Below, piece after piece: positions 15,344-27,237 of a stretch of 64,000 nucleotides of DNA; the stretch's first letter is position 1; each line of letters begins with the position of its first letter. This stretch comes from Chryseobacterium culicis. Its GTDB lineage: Bacteria; Bacteroidota; Bacteroidia; Flavobacteriales; Weeksellaceae. The DNA is taken from contig NZ_PCPP01000003.1 in NCBI RefSeq assembly GCF_002979755.1, positions 310,001 through 374,000 on the forward strand. Direction: 5' to 3'. Below the pieces are notes generated by a model. That model saw nothing but the letters and a program-made list of their open reading frames with translations, searched no databases and was not told the DNA's origin. The position numbers and the translations under genes were made by a program.

Positions 15344-16813
15344 TTAAAGATCCAATGCAGGTTCAAGAATTTTCTCCATCCTTTTCTTTACCATATCTAC
15401 AGATCCTGAATAGTTATTTACCATTAAAGAAAACACCAATGTTTTCCCGGAATTTGTTTTCAGATATCCTGCTAATGTTTTTACTTTATTTAAAGTTCCT
15501 GTTTTAGCAAAAACCTGCCCGTTCCCTCCTACATTAAACATTCTTTTTAATGTTCCGGATTGTCCTCCGATTGGCAGAGAAGTCAGATAAGATCTGTAAT
15601 ATTTCTGATCCATTAAAGAAGTAAGAAACTTCACCTGAGAAATCGGGGTTACATTATTACTTCTTGAAAGCCCGCTCCCATCGATATAGTTAAGACCAAT
15701 CATATCAAACCCTGCATCTTTCAAGTGATTGGTTACTACAATTTTCCCTGATTCTGAAGTCTGGTCACCCATTCTCTGATATCCTACCGTTCTCAGCAAA
15801 GCTTCTGCTAATGAGTTATCACTATGCTGATTGGTATAATAAATAATATCATTCAAAGTAGGTGATTTATACGCTGAAAGCATTTTTCTTCCTTCCGGAG
15901 CTGCATCTGTCATTTTCGGAGTTACTTTTCCGGTAACAGAAATTCCGCTTTTCACCAATGTTGTTCTGAAAGAGTTGGCAAGGTAAGCCGGAGCATCAGG
16001 AAGTTTGGTTGTTAAAGCCCCGTTTCCTTCATATTTATCAGCATATACCATCTGATGATTATAAGGAGAAACATAGAAAAACTTCTTTTCTGTAGAGAAA
16101 CCTCCTTTTTTAACAATCAGTTTTTCGTTGGCCGGATTGATATCGCGGGTACTTCCTACCGGCAAATAGTAATTATTGTTTTCCAACCATACAACATTTT
16201 CCGGAAGCACTGAAATATTGCCTTTGAAAAGCGCTGTCTGAATGATAATATCACCATTTACCTTTTTGATTCCCTCTCTTGAAACACCACCTACGAAATC
16301 TGAAATGATATCTCTATAAGAGGCCGCTCCTGCTTTGTTTGTTCCCAAAGATGGGTCACCACTTCCTATTACATAAAGATTTCCATTCAAAACTCCATTT
16401 TCATCTATAGTTCCTGAGTACTCCAACTGAGTCATCCAACGGTAGTTTTCACCCAGCATATTTAATGCCGTTTCCGTTGTAAGTAGTTTGGTAGTAGAAG
16501 CAGGTACTAAAGGAGTATTTTCATTGTACGAAGAGATTACCTTCTTCGTTTTCGGATCGTACACTACGAATCCCCAGGTTGCATTTTTCAGCACAGGATC
16601 CGCCATCATTGTGTTTACATTAATGTCTACCAGTTCTTTTGCTGACAAAACAGTCTTCTCCACCATCGTACTAACGGGTGATGGCAGGTTTAAACTGCTT
16701 TTTTGATTGTCATAATTCTGAGAATAAAGAACGGTAGAAACGGTAGATTGAGCCAGGAAAAGACCAGAAGCCAACACCGCCGCACTTGAAATATATTTTC
16801 TGAAATTTACCAT
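15344..16813 (-). CDS. dacB: D-alanyl-D-alanine carboxypeptidase/endopeptidase (PBP4, family S13)
   Basis: 489 residues with an N-terminal signal peptide. The three penicillin-binding motifs are visible: SxxK as 'PASTTKL' (S106, K109), SxN as 'HSDNSLAE', and KTG as 'FAKTGTLNKVKTLAGYL'. The long insert between SxxK and SxN ('VIGSGDPSLGT...') is typical of class C PBP4/DacB. It acts in the periplasm on peptidoglycan cross-links and terminal D-Ala. Single-gene unit with its own terminator. Confidence 0.93.
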   Translation of the reverse strand: MVNFRKYISSAAVLASGLFLAQSTVSTVLYSQNYDNQKSSLNLPSPVSTMVEKTVLSAKELVDINVNTMMADPVLKNATWGFVVYDPKTKKVISSYNENTPLVPASTTKLLTTETALNMLGENYRWMTQLEYSGTIDENGVLNGNLYVIGSGDPSLGTNKAGAASYRDIISDFVGGVSREGIKKVNGDIIIQTALFKGNISVLPENVVWLENNNYYLPVGSTRDINPANEKLIVKKGGFSTEKKFFYVSPYNHQMVYADKYEGNGALTTKLPDAPAYLANSFRTTLVKSGISVTGKVTPKMTDAAPEGRKMLSAYKSPTLNDIIYYTNQHSDNSLAEALLRTVGYQRMGDQTSESGKIVVTNHLKDAGFDMIGLNYIDGSGLSRSNNVTPISQVKFLTSLMDQKYYRSYLTSLPIGGQSGTLKRMFNVGGNGQVFAKTGTLNKVKTLAGYLKTNSGKTLVFSLMVNNYSGSVDMVKKRMEKILEPALDL

Positions 16814-16974
16814 CTATCTTCTTTTTGTTCTATAGTTTTGACTCTATAAAAAATGACAGGTTAAATCATCCAATAAAAGAGCCAAACACTTAATCAACGT
16901 CCAAAAGTAGAAATTATTGTTATATAACGAGCCACTGTTGCGTTATAAAAGAGTGTAAAGTTTGTTAAAAATTG
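16814..16974. other. Intergenic region between priA and dacB
   Basis: Holds the dacB promoter area. An inverted pair TATAACG (16923-16929) / CGTTATA (16941-16947) is present without a T-run; it may be an operator or a weak terminator of priA. A short tandem 'TTGTTAAAAA' doublet precedes the priA stop. Confidence 0.35.
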
Positions 16975-19422
16975 TTAAAAATCAACAAAAACATCTTTTT
17001 TAATGCTTTGATAAGCAGTGATTTCATCAAATTCTTTCAAACTTATCAAAACCATATTTTTGAATTTCTCATAGTTTTTCCCACGGGGAAGCTTAAGCAT
17101 AATCTGGAACTGATACAGATTATTTAGCTTTGCAATCTGAGCTCTTTCCGGACCTAACACACAATCTTCCGGAAGGTATTTTCTGAGGATAGAACCCAGA
17201 AACTGAGACGCACGATCTACTTTATCTTCCCTTCTGTGCTTCATTTCAATCATAATCAGCTTGGTAAATGGCGGATAATGAAATTTCTGACGTTCTGTAA
17301 GGATATATTTATAGATCTTCGCAGGATTGTTCATCTTGATCAGCTGAAATACAGAATGATCAGGATTAAAGGTCTGAATAAGGATTCTCCCTTTTCCGGA
17401 AACTCTTCCTGCTCTTCCTGAAACCTGTGTGATCAATTGGTAAGCTCTTTCTTCTGCTCTGAAATCCTGTACATATAATAAAGAATCCGCTTTAGGAATA
17501 GTAACCAGCTCAATATGATCAAAATCAAGCCCTTTGGAAATCATCTGTGTTCCTACAATGATATCTGTTTCTCCTTCCTCAATTTTCTCATAGAGCTTTT
17601 CGTAGGCAAATTTTTTACGCATAGAATCCACATCCATTCTGTCTACTTCATTTTCAGGAAACAGTTGGGTAACTTCCTCATGGATTTGTTCTACTCCAAC
17701 TCCTCTTTCATTCAGCTTTTCAGAATTACATTTCGGGCAGGTTCTCGGTTTTGAAGCTCTTTGTCCGCAATAATGGCACTTCATTTCATTAGCCGCTTTG
17801 TGATAAGTCATTACCACATCACAATTGGAGCAATAATTTACGTAACCACAGCTCTCACATTCTATAACATTTGAATAGCCACGACGATTGTGCAGAACGA
17901 TCGCCTGATTCTTTTCATCTACAGTTTTCTTGATCTCCTCAATAAGCTTCAGGGAGAAATTTCCTGAAACCTTTTTTGATTCCAGAGCTTCTTTAAAGTT
18001 GATCAGTTCATATTCCGGCAGATTGACATTCCCGAATCTTTCATTCAGGAAAACATATTTCATCTTATCTTTTCGGGCCCTGTAATAGCTTTCAACAGAA
18101 GGTGTTGCAGAGCCTAAAATCACTCCCGTATTGTAAAATCCGCCTAAAACCAATGATGCATCCTTAGCATTAAAATAAGGAGAAACTTCTCTTGGTCTGT
18201 ACGCAGAATCATGCTCTTCATCCACAACAATAAGCCCAAGGTTCTGATAAGGTAAAAACAGAGCATTACGGGTTCCTATCAGAATACGGATATCATTTTG
18301 CCTAATTCTTCGCCACACTTCTACCCTTTCAAAATCGGTCAGTTTCTGATGATAAAAACCAAGCTGTCGGCCATATTTTTTTTCTAATCTCTGCGTAATC
18401 TGTTTGGTGAGAGAAATTTCAGGAAGCAAGAACAGAACATTTTTTCCGTCACGCATGCATTCATCAATTTTCTCTAAATAAATATGAGTTTTCCCTGAGG
18501 AAGTCACTCCGTGAAGCAAAACATTCTTCCCTTCTTCAAACGCTTCATCAATCTCAGATTTTGCTGTTTTCTGCTGTTCTGAAAGTTCTTCGAGTTCTTC
18601 AATTTCTCCTTCATAGCTTTCAATCCTGTCTTTCTGCATGTAATATTCCTCCACAAGACCTTTATCTGCCAAAGGTTTGAAGTGAGAGCTTCCGAAGTAA
18701 CCATCTTCAAACAGCTCCGATTTTTTAATAGGAACATCCGGATTTTCTGTCTGCTTTTCCAAAATAAGAAGGAAAAGATCTTTCTGTTTTTGAGCTCTGT
18801 TCAGTTTTAAAAGAATGTCTGTAAGATTCTGATTGGCCAAAACCTCATCATTGATTCTTACATAAGCAACTTCCTTCGCTTTATACTTTTCAGCAACTTT
18901 CTCATCAATCTCAATGTACTGAAGATCAATCAATGAATTGATTGTTTTAATAATATCCTTTTTAGGAATAAAAGCTTCAATATCCGTGAGATTAATCAGC
19001 TGCCGTACTTCCAGCGCCTGAATCAGGTACATTTCGTTGACATCCAGATTTTCAAAATCAACAACAGCACATGGTTTTAATTTTAAATACGTTTCACTTT
19101 CCAGTTTTAAAGAAGAAGGAAATGAGAACCTGTAAATTTCTCCAAGACTGCATAAATAATACTCCGAAAGCCAGTTCCAGAATTTAATCTGTTCTTCAGG
19201 CAAAATCGGTTTATCATCCAGCATACTGATCACCTCCTTAGCTACAAAATTTTCCGGGGCATTATTATGAAGCTCAAATACAATTCCCGTATAGATTTTC
19301 TTTCCGCCAAAAGGTACCAGAACACGCATTCCAGGTTGGATTTCAGACATCATTTCTTCAGGAACTTTATAGGTAAAAGATCCTTTCAGGTTCAGGGGTA
19401 AAACAATTTGAGCGTATTGCAA
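16975..19422 (-). CDS. priA: Primosomal protein N' (replication restart helicase PriA)
   Basis: 815 residues. N-terminal 3'-DNA-binding domain ('MQYAQIVLPLNLKGSFTYKVPEE..PGMRVLVPFGGKKIYTGIVFEL'), then a superfamily 2 helicase with Walker A 'LLHGVTSSGKTHIYLEKI', Walker B 'GLIVVDEEHDSAYRP', 'LGSATPS', and motif VI 'QVSGRAGR'. Between the helicase lobes is the zinc module 'CESCGYVNYCSNCDVVMTYHKAANEMKCHYCG....CPKCNS'. It reloads the replisome at stalled forks. Length is normal for Bacteroidota PriA. No partner gene nearby; the upstream 330 bp contains dispersed repeats. Confidence 0.96.
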   Translation of the reverse strand: MQYAQIVLPLNLKGSFTYKVPEEMMSEIQPGMRVLVPFGGKKIYTGIVFELHNNAPENFVAKEVISMLDDKPILPEEQIKFWNWLSEYYLCSLGEIYRFSFPSSLKLESETYLKLKPCAVVDFENLDVNEMYLIQALEVRQLINLTDIEAFIPKKDIIKTINSLIDLQYIEIDEKVAEKYKAKEVAYVRINDEVLANQNLTDILLKLNRAQKQKDLFLLILEKQTENPDVPIKKSELFEDGYFGSSHFKPLADKGLVEEYYMQKDRIESYEGEIEELEELSEQQKTAKSEIDEAFEEGKNVLLHGVTSSGKTHIYLEKIDECMRDGKNVLFLLPEISLTKQITQRLEKKYGRQLGFYHQKLTDFERVEVWRRIRQNDIRILIGTRNALFLPYQNLGLIVVDEEHDSAYRPREVSPYFNAKDASLVLGGFYNTGVILGSATPSVESYYRARKDKMKYVFLNERFGNVNLPEYELINFKEALESKKVSGNFSLKLIEEIKKTVDEKNQAIVLHNRRGYSNVIECESCGYVNYCSNCDVVMTYHKAANEMKCHYCGQRASKPRTCPKCNSEKLNERGVGVEQIHEEVTQLFPENEVDRMDVDSMRKKFAYEKLYEKIEEGETDIIVGTQMISKGLDFDHIELVTIPKADSLLYVQDFRAEERAYQLITQVSGRAGRVSGKGRILIQTFNPDHSVFQLIKMNNPAKIYKYILTERQKFHYPPFTKLIMIEMKHRREDKVDRASQFLGSILRKYLPEDCVLGPERAQIAKLNNLYQFQIMLKLPRGKNYEKFKNMVLISLKEFDEITAYQSIKKDVFVDF

Positions 19423-19753
19423 GGGAAATATTTAAAGTGTAAAATTAGATTTTTCTTTAGAGAACTGCAACTTTGTGGAGATTGTTTCAAGCTTCTTTAA
19501 CAGACCTTGAAATCCAATTTAGAAAAAACATTCAATAGAAACGGACTTTAGTCCGTTTGATAAAAGTAAAATTTCAATAGGCTTTAGCCAAAACCTGGAT
19601 TAAACGCAATGTCCGCAAAAGATTAGATGAATCATTTTAATTCGTTCGCAAGGGCGTTTTACTCAGCAAATGCATTCCTATGAAATGACAATTAATGCAC
19701 ATAAAAAGTTAAGTATAAATCTCGGATATATTAATAAAAACCTTGATTTACCA
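19423..19753. repeat. Gene-free stretch with dispersed palindromic repeat
   Basis: Contains the 20-bp palindrome AAACGGACT-TT-AGTCCGTTT (19539-19558), followed by 'AATAGGCTTTAGCCAAAA', a combination I recognise as a dispersed flavobacterial extragenic palindrome. An ORF of 92 codons runs through and into the AEC gene on the opposite strand, with no support. No RNA gene is recognised. Confidence 0.5.
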
Positions 19754-20662
19754 TTAAAAAAAGAGTTGAGTCATCTCATACCAAAATGCAGAGGTAAAAA
19801 ATCCGACAATAATACTGACTCCGATGATCAGATTGGTGAGTTTTGTATTCAGCCTAAACTGTTCTGCAATGATGCTCGAAGTAACAAGTGTAGGCATTGC
19901 CGCTTCAAAAACAGTAATTTTTGCCACATCTCCTTTTATTCCCAATAACAGAGCCATTCCCAACACAATTGCAGGGGCGAGAATCAATTTATAAAGCATC
20001 GACATTGACATCTGAGGAATCAGTTTTTTCCATCCATTGAATTTCAGCTGTAATCCCACTGAAAACAAAGCTAATGGGCTTACCGTAGCGGCTAATTTAT
20101 CAAAAAACGGTTCTGCAACAGTAAAATCTATGAACTGCGACAATACCAGGGCGGAAATACAACCTATTAACGGAGGAAATGTCACCAGTCTTTTTAAAAT
20201 AAATAAGGCACTTACTTTTCCTGATTTGCTTCCTCCTTTTACGGCAGCAATAATTCCGAGTGTGGAAAGGGCAAAAAACATGGTCTGATCACAGATAATC
20301 GCAATACTCAGCAGACCTTCCCCATAAAAAGCACTGATTAACGGAAAGCCTATGAATGAAGTATTACTGTATCCGCTGGCTAATTCCAAAGTACTCCTGG
20401 ACCGCCTGGAATAACCTCTGCTTTTGCTGTACAACATCATAAAGAAGAAACAGAACACAGAAATTAAAAATGTGGCTGCAATGGGAAACAGCATCTCTGT
20501 TGTCCATTTTACTTTAGGCAGATATTTAAACGAAACTGCCGGAAGAGCAAGATAAAGAATCCAGGTGTTGATACCTTTATGGGCATCGGGGTGGATAGAT
20601 TTTGTTGCTTTGAATATCATTCCTGCAATGATACACACTGCAATCAGAACAAAATTTACCAT
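19754..20662 (-). CDS. AEC (auxin efflux carrier-like) family transporter
   Basis: 302 residues and about ten membrane helices in two five-helix halves: 'MVNFVLIAVCIIAGMIFKAT', 'NTWILYLALPAVSFKYLP', 'LASGYSNTSFIGFPLISAFYGE' (the family's conserved N-S/T-x-F-x-G-x-P segment), 'LSPLALFSVGLQLKFNG' equivalent 'VSPLALFSVGLQL', and 'FEAAMPTLVTSSIIAEQF'. AEC members export small organic acids such as malate or malonate, and some are uncharacterised. No neighbouring metabolic gene suggests a substrate. Confidence 0.9.
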   Translation of the reverse strand: MVNFVLIAVCIIAGMIFKATKSIHPDAHKGINTWILYLALPAVSFKYLPKVKWTTEMLFPIAATFLISVFCFFFMMLYSKSRGYSRRSRSTLELASGYSNTSFIGFPLISAFYGEGLLSIAIICDQTMFFALSTLGIIAAVKGGSKSGKVSALFILKRLVTFPPLIGCISALVLSQFIDFTVAEPFFDKLAATVSPLALFSVGLQLKFNGWKKLIPQMSMSMLYKLILAPAIVLGMALLLGIKGDVAKITVFEAAMPTLVTSSIIAEQFRLNTKLTNLIIGVSIIVGFFTSAFWYEMTQLFF

Positions 20663-20763
20663 AACTATAAAGAAATATAGTGCAAATTTACGGCTGATTT
20701 TTGAGTTGGAAGGGTAAAATTTATATTTTTTTGGTAGAATTTCTAATGAAGTTTTTCAGTATT

Positions 20764-20856
20764 AAACCTTATAGGTTTTGAAAACCTATAAGGTTTGGAG
20801 ATCTACCTGCCGGAAATTTATAACCCTTGTCAAGGTTTTAACCCTTGACAAGGGTT
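20764..20856. repeat. Two adjacent REP-like palindromes
   Basis: First: AAACCTTATAGGTTTT, one base, and its exact reverse complement (20764-20796). Second: AACCCTTGTCAAGG facing CCTTGACAAGGGTT (20822-20856). They sit in the 234-bp gap between the beta-mannosidase stop and the AEC start. Such hairpins recur through Chryseobacterium-type genomes; they may terminate transcription or protect mRNA ends. Confidence 0.7.
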
Positions 20857-20896
20857 GGCGGCTGACTTCTTAAGAGTTTTTTTTCAAAAATCAATT

Positions 20897-23365
<2,469 letters not shown>

Positions 23366-23404
23366 CAATAAATTTGTTTTGTATCGTTACAACACCAGTG
23401 ATTT

Positions 23405-23473
23405 TGTCATTCCGAGGGACGAAGGAATCTCTACTCTAAGTATTTAGATTCCCGCTGCGCTTGGAATGACAAA
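23405..23473. repeat. Dispersed inverted repeat (GTCATTCC...GGAATGAC)
   Basis: GTCATTCCGAGGGACGAAGGAATCT faces AGATTCC-N-GCTGCGCTTGGAATGAC; the arms are imperfect copies around a ~20-bp centre. It fills most of the gap between cutC and the beta-mannosidase. Related fragments appear near 56570-56600 and 56740-56755. Confidence 0.7.
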
Positions 23474-23494
23474 TTAAAAGTGCATATCATTATC

Positions 23495-24157
23495 TTATTT
23501 ACTCTTTAAAGCCACTACTTCATCCGGATTGGCAAAAGCACCTCCATCGGTAATGGCTGAAGAATGGAAGTAACCAGCTTTTGTAGATGCTCTAATTCCT
23601 TCAATATTGGACGAACGAAGTCCGCCTCCAACAAGTATTTCTATTCTTCCATCGGAGAGCTCAACCAGTTTCTTAAGATTTTCTTTTCCTTCGGATACAT
23701 TAGGTTTCTGACCTGAAGTAAGAATGGTAGAAAAACCACATTCAATTACTTTTTCTAAAGAGTCTTCAAGACTTGCAGCACGGTCAAAAGCACGGTGAAA
23801 AGTACATGGAAGCGGGGATGCCAATGCTACCAAAGCTTCATTCTGCTCCATATTAACCTCATCATTTTCATTCAGAATACCAAATACAAAACCATCTGCA
23901 TGTAAAGATTTTAAATGAACCAAATCATTTTTCATCTGTTCAAATTCTGAATCCGAATAGGTAAAATCTCCTCCTCTGGGGCGGATCATCACAAAAATCG
24001 GAACAGTAATTTTTTCACGAAGCTGTTTCATGGTCTCGAAATCCGGAGTTGTTCCGCCTTCACTGAGACCATCACATAACTCTATTCTGTCTGCCCCGTT
24101 TTCAAAAGCGATAACTGCTGACTCAGGATTAAAACACGCTATTTCTATTTTTGACAT
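23495..24157 (-). CDS. cutC: CutC family protein
   Basis: 220 residues, a TIM-barrel protein of the CutC family. Landmarks: 'IEIACFNPESAVIAFENGADRIELCDGLSEGGTTPDFETM', 'VPIFVMIRPRGGDFTYSDSEFEQM', 'LPCTFHRAFDRAASLEDSLEKVIECGFSTILTSG', 'EILVGGGLRSSNI' and 'YFHSSAI'. It was named for copper tolerance in E. coli, but that role is disputed and the true activity is unknown. It lies between beta-mannosidase and a lipoprotein gene on one strand and may be co-transcribed with the latter (20 bp gap); linkage to glycoside hydrolases hints at carbohydrate metabolism (inference). Confidence 0.92.
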   Translation of the reverse strand: MSKIEIACFNPESAVIAFENGADRIELCDGLSEGGTTPDFETMKQLREKITVPIFVMIRPRGGDFTYSDSEFEQMKNDLVHLKSLHADGFVFGILNENDEVNMEQNEALVALASPLPCTFHRAFDRAASLEDSLEKVIECGFSTILTSGQKPNVSEGKENLKKLVELSDGRIEILVGGGLRSSNIEGIRASTKAGYFHSSAITDGGAFANPDEVVALKSK

Positions 24158-24177
24158 TATATTGTATCTATTTAATT

Positions 24178-24732
24178 TTACTTTGGCTCATCCTGCAAAA
24201 CATCTGCAATCAGAAAAGAACCGTTTTCTTTAACTACTTTTATTACTGATGGATATTTCGCTTTAAAACCATCATCCTTCAATACTACATGGAAAATATA
24301 TTCATCTTTTGAAGAAGATTTTAACTCACAACTTTCAACTTCAATAGTGTTCCAATCCTGTGCTGAGATTAAAAAACCAACACCAATTCCTGCTTTATTG
24401 GTATCAAACTTAGACTTCCATTTATTCTGAAATTCTTTTTCGGTAAGGCTTCCGTCTACATCCATCTCTACATTTGTCGCATCCGTTTTATAATCGAAAT
24501 AGTCTTTGGTTGTGATCTTCTGCCTATTCTTTTCTTCACTTCCGATATCAGCTTTGAAATAATCTACAATACTCTTCTTCAGCCATGCCCGCGCTTCTTC
24601 AGATTCATTGGATTCATAATTCAAAACTACTTTTTCCTTTATCGGTTTCGGTTCGTCAGTTGTTTTCATCTCCTTCTTCTCTTCCTTACATGCGATCATG
24701 AGAAATAAGGAAGCGATAATTGTTCTTTTCAT
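24178..24732 (-). CDS. Putative lipoprotein, unknown function
   Basis: 184 residues. A short signal peptide ends in a lipobox 'FLMIAC' (C15), followed by a charged linker 'KEEKKEMKTTDEPKPIKEK' and a soluble domain with 'ARAWLKKSIVDYFKADIGS', 'KITTKDYFDYKTDATNVEMDVDGSLTEKEFQNKWKSKFD' and 'FLIADVLQDEPK'. The C-terminal half looks like a small alpha+beta module similar in layout to NTF2-like or DUF3828-type lipoproteins; I cannot assign it. It starts the transcript that continues 20 bp later into cutC. Confidence 0.75.
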   Translation of the reverse strand: MKRTIIASLFLMIACKEEKKEMKTTDEPKPIKEKVVLNYESNESEEARAWLKKSIVDYFKADIGSEEKNRQKITTKDYFDYKTDATNVEMDVDGSLTEKEFQNKWKSKFDTNKAGIGVGFLISAQDWNTIEVESCELKSSSKDEYIFHVVLKDDGFKAKYPSVIKVVKENGSFLIADVLQDEPK

Positions 24733-24928
24733 ATCTTATGTTTTAACTAAAGCCAATAGGTATCGTTGATTTGTTTAAATGGGCTAAATTCCTATTAATT
24801 TGCTATTTTTTGTTGGAATAACGCAAAGGCACAAAGATTTTTCCTGTAGCATTCTTTTAGGTCGCAAGGATTTTATCTCCGATAAAATTTATTTATAACT
24901 CTGGTTATTTATTGCTTTTATTATACAA
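24733..24928. other. Intergenic region with a small hairpin
   Basis: Contains 'ACGCAAAGGCACAAAGAT', a fragment of a dispersed Bacteroidota repeat, and a hairpin ATTTTATC-TCC-GATAAAAT (24870-24888) that lacks a strong T-run. It is probably the end of the asparaginase transcript. Confidence 0.4.
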
Positions 24929-25927
24929 TTATTTTAAAGCAAATTCCGGTGTTTCAAGGCGGTTCCCTTTCTGGTCATATACCGCAAAATTGAATCCGTT
25001 CTGAATACAGTAAGATCCATATTCTCCTTTTTTATTGATAGCGATAAAACCCACCTGAATATCTTTTAGATTTTTGTTTCTTCGCTGATTGATTTTTACA
25101 ATCCTTTCTACTGCTTCTTTACAAGCTTCCTGCGGATTTCTGCCCTGTCTCATCAACTCCACCACAAGATGCGTTCCCACCGTTCTTATCACTTCTTCCC
25201 CATGGCCGGTTGCTGTAGCTGCTCCTACTTCATTATCTACAAATAAACCCGCTCCGATAATTGGAGAATCTCCTACTCTGCCATGCATTTTGAAAGCCAT
25301 TCCACTCGTTGTACAGGCTCCGGAAAGGTTTCCTTGCGCATCTAAAGCAATCATTCCTATAGTATCGTGGTTTTCAATATTGGCGATAGGCTTATACTGA
25401 CTGGTTTTTAACCATTCTTTCCATTCTTTTTCAGATTCAGGAGTCAGAAGATTTTCTTTTTTAAATCCCTGTGAAAGGGCAAACTGCAGTGCTCCATCGC
25501 CTACGAGCATAACGTGTGGTGTTTTTTCCATTACCGCTCTGGCAACAGAAATTGGATTCTTAACATGTTCCAGACATGCTACAGAACCAATATTATAATT
25601 TTCATCCATGATACAGGCATCCAGCGTTACTCTTCCATCTCTGTCCGGACGGCCTCCATAGCCTACACTTCTTTCCTTAGGATCTAATTCTACGAGACGA
25701 ACACCTTTTTCTACGGCATCCAAAGCTTTTCCTCCTTTTCCAAGGATTGTCCATGCTTCTTCATTAGCTTTTAATCCAAAATTCCAGGTAGAAAGGACAA
25801 TAGGTTTGTTTACAGCTGTAGCAGTAGGTTCAGGTAATTCCGCAGCCATTAAATCCAGTGGGTTTACGGCAAGTGCTGCTGTGGCAATTCCCAGTTTTTT
25901 AATAAAACTTCTTCGGTTATTGTTCAT
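24929..25927 (-). CDS. Glycosylasparaginase (N4-(beta-N-acetylglucosaminyl)-L-asparaginase)
   Basis: 332 residues. The N-terminus 'MNNNRRSFIKKLGIATAALA' has a twin-arginine-like signal. The Ntn-hydrolase precursor has the self-cleavage site 'NHDTIGMIALD', which makes Thr189 the nucleophile of the beta subunit, and 'SGACTTSGMAFKMHGRVGDSPIIGAGLFVD' and 'GATATGHGEEVIRTVG' match the glycosylasparaginase known structurally from Flavobacterium (Elizabethkingia) meningosepticum. It splits the GlcNAc-Asn link after proteolysis of N-glycoproteins, in the periplasm. With GH2 mannosidase and GH20 hexosaminidase nearby it points to N-glycan use. Confidence 0.93.
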   Translation of the reverse strand: MNNNRRSFIKKLGIATAALAVNPLDLMAAELPEPTATAVNKPIVLSTWNFGLKANEEAWTILGKGGKALDAVEKGVRLVELDPKERSVGYGGRPDRDGRVTLDACIMDENYNIGSVACLEHVKNPISVARAVMEKTPHVMLVGDGALQFALSQGFKKENLLTPESEKEWKEWLKTSQYKPIANIENHDTIGMIALDAQGNLSGACTTSGMAFKMHGRVGDSPIIGAGLFVDNEVGAATATGHGEEVIRTVGTHLVVELMRQGRNPQEACKEAVERIVKINQRRNKNLKDIQVGFIAINKKGEYGSYCIQNGFNFAVYDQKGNRLETPEFALK

Positions 25928-26035
25928 GGTAACTCAAATTGTATAATACCCACAAATCTAAAAAAAACTTCTATGAAATCCTCATGACCTTCAAGGATTC
26001 TCCGTGAATTATTTTTATTTATCTTTACTGCTGTA

Positions 26036-26641
26036 ATGGACTCATTTAAAACTTTCAGAAATATCTCTTTCTTTCAGGAACTCACTGATGAGGAAATTAC
26101 TATTTTGGCTAATATCAGTACCCCAAAACTGCTTCAGAAAAAAGAAAAACTGGCAGAACCTGGCAGACCTTTCACTCATTTATTTATTCTTTCTCATGGA
26201 TTATTGAGGTTTTTCTTTGATGACGAAAACGGGGTGGAAAGTAATCTTTTCTTACCTTCTGAAAAGGAATCAGCTATTATGGAGAGCCCGGAATCCTACT
26301 CTGAGGAGAATGAAAGGAAATATACGATAGAAGCTGTAATCGAAAGCCAGATTTTCATGTTTAACAAAAATGAATTTGAGGAGATTGCATTTCAGCACAG
26401 AGGTATTTATAATGTCTATCTCAAATCGTTAAAGTTAATCATCAGCATAGCCAAGACACGTATAGAACAGTTTTGTTCTACCTCTCCACATTCCCGATAT
26501 GAAGAGTTCCTGGAGACAAGGCCTTTTACTTCTCAGAATGCCAACAGAAAGTATATTGCTAATTTTCTGGGCATTACCCCCAACTCTCTTTCAAGGATGA
26601 CGGCACGTATTCATAAAAAAAGGAACGAAAGAAAAAAATAA
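26036..26641 (+). CDS. Crp/Fnr-type transcriptional regulator
   Basis: 201 residues. N-terminal cyclic-nucleotide-binding fold ('FRNISFFQELTDEEITILANIS..PKLLQKKEKLAEPGRPFTHLFILSHGLLRFFFDDENGVESNLFLPSEKES'), then a short helix-turn-helix region with 'YIANFLGITPNSLSRMTARIHKKRNERKK'. The DNA-binding part resembles the Bacteroidota Crp subgroup that keeps only a minimal HTH; cAMP-contact residues are not conserved by eye, so the effector is unknown. It precedes the DUF3302/HlyD/NodT operon in the same direction by 225 bp and may control it (inference). The gene diverges from glycosylasparaginase across 108 bp. Confidence 0.88.
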   Translation: MDSFKTFRNISFFQELTDEEITILANISTPKLLQKKEKLAEPGRPFTHLFILSHGLLRFFFDDENGVESNLFLPSEKESAIMESPESYSEENERKYTIEAVIESQIFMFNKNEFEEIAFQHRGIYNVYLKSLKLIISIAKTRIEQFCSTSPHSRYEEFLETRPFTSQNANRKYIANFLGITPNSLSRMTARIHKKRNERKK

Positions 26642-26866
26642 CTTAGGAATACTTTTTCTCACTTTATTCACTCTATTTTTGCTTACTCAAAACACTATTA
26701 TACAACCAATTAAAAAGCAAAATGAGAAAAATATCACCTAAAAAAACGACTTATTATTGAATTACCTTTAATATTTCTTAAAATTCAGCGTAATCGGCAG
26801 GTTAAATACTGACCGCTCAGATTACTACCTTGTTTACATTTCATTATTACCTCATACAATTATTTT

Positions 26867-27232
26867 ATGCAAAGAATATCCCTACTTCTTTGCCTGTTAT
26901 TATCATGCAATTTTGTTCAGGCATCAACAGGCAGTTTAGAAGATACTATAGCAAATTCTGCTTCTTGGTTCATTTTACTTGTTTTACCTATAGCAGGAAT
27001 TTATCTTTTCTGGAAAGTTCACATTTATCCGGAAAAGGTAGCTGAGAAAAAGAACCATCCTCAGCTGAAAGCCATAAAAAGCATGTGCCTCCTTTCCCTT
27101 GTTTTTGGAGGCCTTTTATGGCCGATTGCCTTAATCTGGGCCAACTATGATTACGGAAATCAGGACCCCCCAAAAAAAGACATGGAAAACACAGATTTTA
27201 CTGAAGAAGAACTTAAAACAATCGAAAATTAA
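26867..27232 (+). CDS. DUF3302 small inner-membrane protein
   Basis: 121 residues. Possible signal/first helix 'MQRISLLLCLLLSCNFVQAS', second helix 'ASWFILLVLPIAGIYLFWKVHIYPEKVAEKKNHPQLKAIKSMCLLSLVFGGLLWPIALIWANYDYG', which matches the DUF3302 pattern (E. coli YiaW). The gene for the HlyD protein starts five bases after its stop, exactly the yiaW-yiaV arrangement known from enterobacteria. Role unknown; probably a membrane partner of the adaptor. Confidence 0.82.
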   Translation: MQRISLLLCLLLSCNFVQASTGSLEDTIANSASWFILLVLPIAGIYLFWKVHIYPEKVAEKKNHPQLKAIKSMCLLSLVFGGLLWPIALIWANYDYGNQDPPKKDMENTDFTEEELKTIEN

Positions 27233-27237
27233 AAAAA

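Noticed and set aside
20764..20856. Insertion sequence or attachment site
   Set aside because: Only two short palindromes in an intergenic gap, with no transposase or integrase; they fit extragenic repeat elements.
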